Shown piece by piece: positions 57,440-64,000 of a stretch of DNA of 64,000 bases. The notes under the pieces are model-generated. The model was not told where the DNA came from and did not search any database. It saw nothing but the letters and a program-made list of their open reading frames with translations. This DNA comes from Candidatus Latescibacterota bacterium (GTDB lineage Bacteria > Latescibacterota > UBA2968 > UBA8231), in contig JAJEFJ010000104.1 in assembly GCA_022820485.1 (NCBI GenBank), positions 116,968 to 180,967 on the forward strand, in the 5' to 3' direction. Position numbers and translations under genes: made by a program. The first letter of the stretch is position 1, and the number at the start of each line of letters is the position of its first letter.

Positions 57440-59605
57440 TCAGTACACTAGTTCGACAACTCTAACCGCGCTTTCGCCGCCTGTATCGCTGGCCAGCGTT
57501 ACGCGCACTAAGTAAATACCCGGCGGCAGCGCGTCCCCGTTCGCATCCGCGCCGTCCCAAGGCATGGCGTACGAGCCGCCGCCCTGGAGGCCGGAAAATA
57601 GCTGGCGCACCCGGCGGCCAGCCAAATCGACGATTTCTACATCAACCGGGGACGGGCTGACCAAACGGCTCAGATCGTAGTACACATGCGTCGCGTCGTT
57701 GATTCCATCGCCGTTGGGACTGAAGGGCCGGGGGTCGGCCCGCATGTTGATCAACAGGGCGCTGCCGCCAGCTAGCGGCACATCCACCGAAAGACCCCGG
57801 TTCGTCTCCGTGCCAACCGCCACGATATCGTCGTCGCCGGGAGCCAGCGCGGCCACGTTGCCAGCGACGACCTCCTGCCCCACATCACCCTCATCGCTGT
57901 TGAAGGCAAAACCGGCGAACTTGGTGCCGTAGCGCAACACGCGGCTGCGAAAGCGAATTTTGAGCTGGGCCGTCCGCCCGGTCGCCAGCTCGCTTTCGGC
58001 AATGAGGGGGAAGCGCACGCGAAAGCGGCGCGCATCGACCGACTCAATGGCAAAGCGTCCGGTCTCGTCCGTAGCCGGCAGCGCGGCAAGATCGGCCATT
58101 GAAAAGTCCACGGCCTCAACCTGCCCATCGGCATCGACGATTTCGATGGACTCAATGACCTCTACTCGCACCGGCGTGGCGATCTCAAAACCATCAAAGC
58201 CCGTATCTACGCCGGGCCGAATGGACGTGGGCATCACCGCATAGACGAAATCCACTGGCTCGCCCAAATCGACCTGCCGCGGAAAGATCTCGCCGAGAAT
58301 CTGCGCGGCCGGCGGCGGCGTGGCCACGGTGAAGGCCAGTGGGCCGATGCCTGTGGCCGCCTCCAAATCCTCGCTGAGAAAGTCGATGCGAAACTGTATG
58401 TACCGCCTCGGCCCGGGCGAGACAATCGGCACGCCCAATTGACTGTCCTCGATCTCTGCCTCGGTCAACTGGGTCCCCAATTCGTAGGGCGAGGACCACG
58501 GGCTCCAAGCGTCTAGGTCGGCGACCACATTGCCCCGCTCGGCACCCAAGCCCTTGTAGTCATCCGACGACAGGGAGATGGCGTTGCGCTCCTCCAGCGG
58601 CAGCGCGCCAAAGAGCGCACGCGCACGCGCTAAGTCGGCTTGGTCGAGATTGACCTCGCCGTCCTCGGTCGCAACCGTAGCGTTCTTTTGCCACGGGACC
58701 TCGACTTGGACTCCCTCAAAGAAGAAGCGCCGGGTATAGACTAAGGGGGTGTCGTCCAAGCCGGTGCGGGTGCGCACGCGCGCGTTGGCGAAACCAGCCG
58801 GGCCGACGCTTTCTTCCACCCAGCGAATGGTCCCCCACAAGCCCAAATCTGGGCCGAGGTCGAATATGTTGGATATGTATTCGGCCGTGGGCACGAAGCC
58901 GGTGCCAAAGACGCGGAACTCGGCGATCTCAAAACCATTGCTGGTGCGCGACTGCAAGCGGATGAAGCGCACAAATTGCGGGGGAATGCTCAGTTCGACC
59001 AGCGCGTCTTGGTTGGCAGCATTCAACCGAAACGAGCGCCATTCTGGACCGCCCGCGCCTTGCGTCTCCTCGCTGCCGTCGTTGAAAAACAGCTCGTAGC
59101 CGCGGATGAAGTCCTCTTGGAATGGGTCGGCGGGAAAATCCGGGTGGCCATTGCGCGGGAAGAATTGGACGCGATTGACGCCAAAGCGAGCGCCTAGGTC
59201 GAAGTCCATGGCCATGCCGCGAATGACGGCCACGTTCTTGCGCTCCAAGGCCGTCTCGCCGTCGCCGTCGATCATCGTCTCTAGCTGCGACTCAATGCCC
59301 GCTTCGAGAACCGTCGGCGAGGTGACCGAGCCGCCGCGTCCGAGTAGGCCGAGCGCTAGATTGGTGCCCTCGACGACGTTCTGCGGAAAAATCCAACCCT
59401 CTCGGTCCCCGGGATCGAAATCGATCACGCCACCCGGGGTGTTGCCGCTCTCGACCGCTCTGGCCCCGGTCGGGAAAATCGCCTGTATCTGGCCGCCGCC
59501 GTCTTGCCAAGACGATCCGCTCGCGCCGCCGATGGCAATGCTCCGCGTCTCGGCCGTGCCTTGCAGTGCCGCTAGCAACAGCAGCGCGATCGGCAACCAG
59601 TACAT
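57440..59605 (-). CDS. Secreted discoidin-like/FlgD-Ig surface protein (copy 3)
   Basis: 721 aa from ATG 59605 (SD GGAGG, 6 nt). Signal peptide MYWLPIALLLLAALQGTAET. Region about 110-230 looks F5/8 type C-like: TMIDGDGETALERKN, DFDLGARFGVNRVQFFPRN. About 240-440 has a second beta domain with NIFDLGPDLGLWGTIRWVEE, WSPWSSPYELG and RYIQFRIDFLS. An Ig-like stretch follows. The last about 95 residues are a FlgD/T9SS-like Ig domain: PFSPNGDGINDATHVYYDL, VDVEIVDLAGRRVRQLFSG, MPWDGADANGDALPPGIYLV. Such C-termini act as surface-sorting or cohesive domains. Same architecture as the two genes upstream. Confidence 0.82.
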   Translation of the reverse strand: MYWLPIALLLLAALQGTAETRSIAIGGASGSSWQDGGGQIQAIFPTGARAVESGNTPGGVIDFDPGDREGWIFPQNVVEGTNLALGLLGRGGSVTSPTVLEAGIESQLETMIDGDGETALERKNVAVIRGMAMDFDLGARFGVNRVQFFPRNGHPDFPADPFQEDFIRGYELFFNDGSEETQGAGGPEWRSFRLNAANQDALVELSIPPQFVRFIRLQSRTSNGFEIAEFRVFGTGFVPTAEYISNIFDLGPDLGLWGTIRWVEESVGPAGFANARVRTRTGLDDTPLVYTRRFFFEGVQVEVPWQKNATVATEDGEVNLDQADLARARALFGALPLEERNAISLSSDDYKGLGAERGNVVADLDAWSPWSSPYELGTQLTEAEIEDSQLGVPIVSPGPRRYIQFRIDFLSEDLEAATGIGPLAFTVATPPPAAQILGEIFPRQVDLGEPVDFVYAVMPTSIRPGVDTGFDGFEIATPVRVEVIESIEIVDADGQVEAVDFSMADLAALPATDETGRFAIESVDARRFRVRFPLIAESELATGRTAQLKIRFRSRVLRYGTKFAGFAFNSDEGDVGQEVVAGNVAALAPGDDDIVAVGTETNRGLSVDVPLAGGSALLINMRADPRPFSPNGDGINDATHVYYDLSRLVSPSPVDVEIVDLAGRRVRQLFSGLQGGGSYAMPWDGADANGDALPPGIYLVRVTLASDTGGESAVRVVELVY

Positions 59606-59616
59606 CGCAACCTCCC

Positions 59617-62109
59617 TCAATACACCACGTGAACGAGGCGGTGCCGCGCGGTGCGCTCCACGCGCGAGTCGTCGTTGGGCACCACTTCCACCTCTAGCAA
59701 ATACAGTCCGGGGGCGACCAGCGCGCCGGATTGATCCTCGCACGACCAGCGCAGGGCGTACTCGCCGCTGATCAAGGGCCGCGTCTCCTGCCAGTGCCGC
59801 ACCAGCCGGCCGGCTAGGTCGTAAATCCGCACGTGGAGCGGCTGGGTGCCGGTCAGTTTGGTGACCGCGAATGAAAAAACCAACTCGTCGTTGATCCCAT
59901 CTCCATTCGGCGTCGCGACCCCACTGCCAAAGCTCAGATCGCCCAGCACGTGGCGGCCGCCTTCTGGGCCGACCAACAGCATCCCCTGCCCGGTCGCCAA
60001 CTCCGTTGCATCCGCTGGATCAACCCGCTGCCAAGAGTTCTCAAGGGCCGAATGTCCCAACGACGCCTTGAACACGGCACCGGGCAAGTAAAGGGCGGTG
60101 GCGAATTGCACCTCAATCAGATCGGCTGCGGACGGGGGGACGACTTCGCTTAACCGCACCCACAAAGAGTCCGGGGCGGTCGCCACTACTTCTGCTGAGG
60201 TCACCAGTTCCGCGCTGTCCCATTGGGCCTCGCGCCCTAGCCGCAGTCTGCGGAACTCCAGTACCATGTTGTCCGGTGCCCTTATCTGCACCTCGTCAAA
60301 CCCCGCACTCTGGGGGGCGAAATTCGGTTTGATGAAAAGCGAAAGCGCCTGCTCCTTGCCCAACGCGCCTACGACGCCGGGTTCGATCTCGCCTAAAAGC
60401 TGGTTGGCCAGCGGCTCGACGAAGTTGAGCTGAATGGAGCGCAGCTCGGCCGCGCGGTGTGGGTCGTCCGAGACCAAGCGGGCCTTGAGCTCCAGAAATT
60501 GGCGCGGGCTCGGAGAAGTGATCGCCGCGCCCGACATCTCGTAGGGCAAGCTCCACGCGCTCCAGTCGCCTCCGGGGACTTCCGTCGTGTCGACCGGCCC
60601 CTTGCTGAAAAAGCCCAAGCCGGCGTATGCCTCGGCCGACACTTCGGCACCGCCGCTGTTGAAGTAGCGATACTCTTCGACCAACTCGCTGCCCGTGCGC
60701 GTCTGAATTTCGATAAAGGTCCCCAAGTCGGTGTCGCCATCCCACTCAATCGAGACCAAGTTTTTCGAGCTGCCCAAGCGGATGAGCGGCGAAACCAACT
60801 CGACTTCCGGCTGGAAACCCTCTCCGTAGAACTGCACCTCGCGCGGCTTGAACTGACCGCCGCCCCAGAACAAAATTCGCGCATAGCGCGTCCGCGTCGG
60901 CGCGAACGTATCCACGTCGTACACATCTCCGGTATAGTGGCCAGACGTGGCGCGATTGCGCCGTGCGGCCTGCGTCGTCCACACCAGCGAGCCGTCCGCA
61001 GCCAGCGAGCCATCCGAAGTCTGCAAGTCGTAATTGGGAAAGCGGCTGCGCTGGCGGTCGTAGTAAATCTGGTGCCGGTCAATCCAGAAGGAAGAACCTA
61101 AATCGAAGAATAACTCCCGTATCTCGTCGGTGCTGGTAAAGGCCAAGGACGTCTCAAAGATGCCGTCGAAGAAGGCCGTCGCCGGCGCATTGTCCAAGAA
61201 GGTGAGCAGTGCGACGCCTCGGCGCTCCACCAAGCCCAGCGAGATGTTTTCCCCGAGCGTCTGGACCTCCAGCTCGGCCAGCCGCGGCCGCTCGCGGCGG
61301 TAGCGGCGGATCTCACCGCGCAACGCAGAGTCAACCACCTCGTACGTGGCCTTGCTCACCTGCACTTGGCCCGCGCCAGCCTTTTTGTAAAAATCCACCG
61401 CCCCTTGATCTGCGGCCGCTAGCTGGTCGTATTGTTCAGCCGACACCTCGGCGGCTCGCGTGCTATCCGTGTCAGTGATCGTCACGCGCACGAAGCGGAT
61501 GTAGTCGCTCACCATGCGCCCCTCTCGGTCAAAGCGCGTGGGGTCCAACTCGATTTCAAATTCTCGCTGGTCCTTGTTCGATTTCAAGGTGCGGAAAACT
61601 TGGTTGAATCTGCGCTGACCTTTTGTGACCTCGGCTCCGTCCGAGGTCAAAACCACGAATTGCAGGAAGGGATCGCCTAGCTCCTCGCCGACGAATGTAA
61701 GCCGGATGTGGGTGGCCGCCACCAGCCGCCCCAAATCGACCTCAAACCACCATTGGCGCAATGGACTTGCCGGGTCGGGTTCCCAATAGGTGCTCAAGTC
61801 CCCGTCTAAGAGGTGGACCAGATCCGCGGCCCGAGTGCCCGCGCTGAGGGCGTCGCGCAGGGTCGCGTCCTCCGATCCCTTGCCGCGCTTGATAAACGCC
61901 GCGATGTCTGACGTTGCCAGTGTGTTCTTGGGCACGAAGTGAGGACGCACGACCCCGGTTTCGTCTATGTCGAGCGTACCGCCGGGAAAAGTCCACTGCT
62001 GCCAGTGCGCCTGCCGATCGACGACTACCCTGTTCCCAGAGATTGTATGGCCCTGTCCATAGGCGGCGACAACGCCCAACACACTCAGTAACAACGCAGC
62101 ATTCAACAT
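59617..62109 (-). CDS. Secreted discoidin-like/FlgD-Ig surface protein (copy 2)
   Basis: 830 aa. Signal peptide MLNAALLLSVLGVVAAYGQG. A discoidin-like domain at about 90-210 (HLLDGDLSTYWEPDPASPLR, WWFEVDLGRLVAATHIRL) is followed by a second such region (LFFDLGSSFWIDRHQIYYDR) and the shared beta domain (LIRLGSSKNLVSIEWDGD, WSAWSLPYEMSG, RQFLELKARLVSDD). The C-terminal FlgD/T9SS-like Ig domain contains ATPNGDGINDELVFSFAV, VRIYDLAGRLVRHWQ and APGLYLLEVEV. It is 12 nt from the upstream gene and 11 nt from the downstream one, firmly co-transcribed. It is longer than its siblings because of a second discoidin-like insert. Confidence 0.82.
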   Translation of the reverse strand: MLNAALLLSVLGVVAAYGQGHTISGNRVVVDRQAHWQQWTFPGGTLDIDETGVVRPHFVPKNTLATSDIAAFIKRGKGSEDATLRDALSAGTRAADLVHLLDGDLSTYWEPDPASPLRQWWFEVDLGRLVAATHIRLTFVGEELGDPFLQFVVLTSDGAEVTKGQRRFNQVFRTLKSNKDQREFEIELDPTRFDREGRMVSDYIRFVRVTITDTDSTRAAEVSAEQYDQLAAADQGAVDFYKKAGAGQVQVSKATYEVVDSALRGEIRRYRRERPRLAELEVQTLGENISLGLVERRGVALLTFLDNAPATAFFDGIFETSLAFTSTDEIRELFFDLGSSFWIDRHQIYYDRQRSRFPNYDLQTSDGSLAADGSLVWTTQAARRNRATSGHYTGDVYDVDTFAPTRTRYARILFWGGGQFKPREVQFYGEGFQPEVELVSPLIRLGSSKNLVSIEWDGDTDLGTFIEIQTRTGSELVEEYRYFNSGGAEVSAEAYAGLGFFSKGPVDTTEVPGGDWSAWSLPYEMSGAAITSPSPRQFLELKARLVSDDPHRAAELRSIQLNFVEPLANQLLGEIEPGVVGALGKEQALSLFIKPNFAPQSAGFDEVQIRAPDNMVLEFRRLRLGREAQWDSAELVTSAEVVATAPDSLWVRLSEVVPPSAADLIEVQFATALYLPGAVFKASLGHSALENSWQRVDPADATELATGQGMLLVGPEGGRHVLGDLSFGSGVATPNGDGINDELVFSFAVTKLTGTQPLHVRIYDLAGRLVRHWQETRPLISGEYALRWSCEDQSGALVAPGLYLLEVEVVPNDDSRVERTARHRLVHVVY

Positions 62110-62121
62110 GGCCCCTGCTCC

Positions 62122-64000
62122 TCAATAGGCGACGGCAATGGGCCGCATTTGCACTTGGCGCTGCCCGCCACTCTCGACCTCGACTTGGCAGATGTACAGA
62201 CCGGGAGCTACCTGCTGGCCGGCCTCGTCTCGCCCGTCCCATTGATGCGGATGTCGGCCCGCGCCATCGATGTCTGCGTACACGCGCCGCACCAAGCGGC
62301 CGCTCAAATCCCGCACCAGCACCTCCACCGGCACCGGCTCGGTCACCTTGAGCAGCTCGTAGGCAATCTCCACTTGGTCGTTGATCTGGTCGCCATTGGG
62401 CGTAAACGCCTCGGTGCTCAGCGACACGGCTCCTAAGACCTTATCGTCTAGGGTCCTCGCCTGCACCAAAAGTTGGTTGCCATCTACCAACTCGTTGGCC
62501 TCGCCAGCGGCCACGAGTTGCCCGATCTCCCCCGGCGCTGTGCTGTCGATTACCCGGCCTTCAAAAATCGCGCCAAAGCGGAAAATTTCCGCGCGCACAT
62601 CCACTTCGAGCAGCTCGCCACTGCGCTCGACATCCAGCCGTGGGAAACCCAGGACTACGCCGGCATCCTCGGCCACTGCGCTAAAATCCGCCACGGGTTC
62701 ACCGCTGAGGCGCACGGCCTCTACGCCGACGATCCGGCCGCCGACCAAGCGCAGGTCCAAACCGTCAAATCCTTGGTCGCCGGGTTCAATCGTCGGGCGC
62801 AGTGCATAGGTAAACGTGCGTTCCTCAGCCACGGCCGCTTGCCAAGGATCGATCTCGCCGACTAAGCTAGTCACCAAGCGCGGGGAAACGGCGAATTCAA
62901 GATAGCCGAGCTGTCCGCCGGCTTGGCCGAAGGAGCTGAATGCTATCCTGAACTGCACGTAGCGGTGGGAGCGCGTCGCCCGCAGGGCCACGCCCGCGCT
63001 GTCGGCGAATTCGTACGGCGACGACCACAGCTCCCATTGGGCGGTGTCGTCGGTGATGGCCCCGCGCATGATCGGCCCCAAGCGGCCATAGGTTTTGCGG
63101 GTCAGCAGCTTGCCGTCCTCGCCAAAGGGCACCTGCTCGTCGCCACGGAAGGTATTGCGCCAGTACACCAACGGCGTCTCGTCGCCGCCGGCGCGGGAGC
63201 GAATCTCCACTTGCGCCCCCTCGTCCTGCCGCCCTCCCCAGCGCACCCAGCCCAAGTTGGCGAATTCGCCTAGATCGAGAACATTGGACTGGTACGAGGC
63301 CGAGCCTTGGAAACCGCCGCCGTACACCTCCAACTCAGCTAAGTCCCATATCTTATCTTGCGGCATCACGTGGATCATCAAATAGCGGATCGGCGTCCCG
63401 TCTAGCTCGATGTCGAGCTGCGGATTTTTGTTTTCCAAGATTTCCGCGACCACCTTTAGCTCAATGCCCTTTTTTTGCTTGGCTTCCCCCAACGACCGAT
63501 TGAGCGCACTCGCTCCAACGAATTCAATCTGATCAACGCCGCCCCCAGCATCGGTCTGCGCGGCGACGATGACGTGAGCGACCGAGCGCTCGCTGCCCAC
63601 CTTTGGGACGAAGCGGACCAATCGCGTGGCAAAGTCGCCGCCGAGATCAAAGAAAAGAGCCGTGCCGCGGAAGGTATGGGCGTGCTCCCTCGGACGGGTT
63701 TCCAAGAAAAACGTCGTTGGGTCCCCGTCGATCACCAAGCTCAACTCGTCGCCGACATCTTCAAAACCATTGTACGCGCCGTGCTGAAAATTGCCGCTGA
63801 CCCCGCTCAAGGTCGTCGCCATATTATCGCTTGCGTTGTAGAAAAACGGCGTGATCTGCTCAGTGAGCGCCAGCCCAAAGCTCTCGCCGCCTAAATCTCT
63901 ATCTAAGTCGGCCCAGCTCAACTGGCGAAACTCGGCACCAGCGTCCACCTCGGCCGGAGGCGGCAGACTCTCGCCGCCGATGCGATAGACGACCAAAGCC
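62122..64000 (-). CDS. Secreted discoidin-like/FlgD-Ig surface protein (copy 1, N-terminus beyond window)
   Basis: About 625 residues are visible; the frame is open to the window edge (ALVVYRIGGESLPPPAEVD), so start and signal peptide lie outside. A TTG at 63996 is probably internal. The discoidin-like region SLVIDGDPTTFFLETRPREH, LFFDLGGDFATRLVRFVPK is followed by VLDLGEFANLGWVRWGGR, WELWSSPYEFAD and RYVQFRIAFSSFG. The C-terminal Ig domain has AFTPNGDQINDQVEIAYELL, VEVLVRDLSGRLVRRVYAD and HQWDGRDEAGQQVAPGLYIC. Same domain order as copies 2 and 3. It is the first visible gene of the long minus-strand run. Confidence 0.82.
   Translation of the reverse strand, partial: ALVVYRIGGESLPPPAEVDAGAEFRQLSWADLDRDLGGESFGLALTEQITPFFYNASDNMATTLSGVSGNFQHGAYNGFEDVGDELSLVIDGDPTTFFLETRPREHAHTFRGTALFFDLGGDFATRLVRFVPKVGSERSVAHVIVAAQTDAGGGVDQIEFVGASALNRSLGEAKQKKGIELKVVAEILENKNPQLDIELDGTPIRYLMIHVMPQDKIWDLAELEVYGGGFQGSASYQSNVLDLGEFANLGWVRWGGRQDEGAQVEIRSRAGGDETPLVYWRNTFRGDEQVPFGEDGKLLTRKTYGRLGPIMRGAITDDTAQWELWSSPYEFADSAGVALRATRSHRYVQFRIAFSSFGQAGGQLGYLEFAVSPRLVTSLVGEIDPWQAAVAEERTFTYALRPTIEPGDQGFDGLDLRLVGGRIVGVEAVRLSGEPVADFSAVAEDAGVVLGFPRLDVERSGELLEVDVRAEIFRFGAIFEGRVIDSTAPGEIGQLVAAGEANELVDGNQLLVQARTLDDKVLGAVSLSTEAFTPNGDQINDQVEIAYELLKVTEPVPVEVLVRDLSGRLVRRVYADIDGAGRHPHQWDGRDEAGQQVAPGLYICQVEVESGGQRQVQMRPIAVAY

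Overview
The window is a gene-dense, mostly GC-rich bacterial chromosome segment. Candidate source lineages are Latescibacterota, Poribacteria or another deep FCB-adjacent group, often marine or sponge-associated. The reasons are a dimeric UvrA, paralogous phytanoyl-CoA dioxygenases, creatininase-family amidohydrolases, cupins and SDRs, a DUF6785-type membrane protein, and secreted proteins ending in FlgD/T9SS-like Ig domains. This placement is inference; no rRNA or other marker gene is present.

Layout. 1-10.5 kb (minus): a DUF2723 glycosyltransferase-like membrane protein cut by the window edge, an AAA-ATPase/PD-(D/E)XK protein, a CBM9/DOMON-like protein and a double-length uvrA. 10.5-14.6 kb is a decayed accessory patch: an intact RecF-like ATPase, a GIY-YIG gene with two in-frame stops, a chimeric duplication of uvrA and isomerase-gene pieces, a HigBA toxin-antitoxin pair and a frameshifted HNH nuclease. 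14.7-18.9 kb (plus): a TIM-barrel sugar isomerase behind a near-consensus promoter, ThpR, a creatininase-family enzyme, a Trm14-like methyltransferase and an SDR. 19.2-20.9 kb: an AT-rich restriction-modification unit with a stop codon inside the nuclease. 20.9-24.3 kb (minus): a GH-like TIM barrel, a Gfo/Idh/MocA oxidoreductase and a cupin. 24.4-28.4 kb: two restriction-modification systems fused at an IS630 element that has removed most of one methyltransferase. 28.6-36.2 kb: HyuB/HyuA-type genes, an AbiJ-like HEPN protein, an EamA transporter, a bicupin and an M14 hydrolase.

36.2-45.6 kb holds two divergent catabolic units. On the minus strand are GH32, PhyH, SDR and DUF6785; on the plus strand are RraA-like, PhyH, creatininase and a fatty acid desaturase, followed by a YefM/YoeB pair.

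45.6-64 kb is one long minus-strand run with overlapping or near-touching genes. It contains three tandem discoidin-like/FlgD-Ig secreted proteins, two paralogous large outer-membrane-type proteins with Asp/Asn-rich loops, a PpiC/SurA-like probable lipoprotein, an unrecognised 631-aa protein, an HpcH/HpaI aldolase, a D-2-hydroxyacid dehydrogenase and an SDR-like protein that lacks the usual catalytic residues. This run is the best candidate for an undescribed system: a surface-display or capture apparatus coupled to intracellular breakdown of a sugar-acid-type product. The coupling is inferred from gene order and domains only.

A recurring theme is that inactivating changes (nonsense codons, a frameshift, an IS truncation) fall in defence or nuclease genes, while the neighbouring metabolic genes are open.
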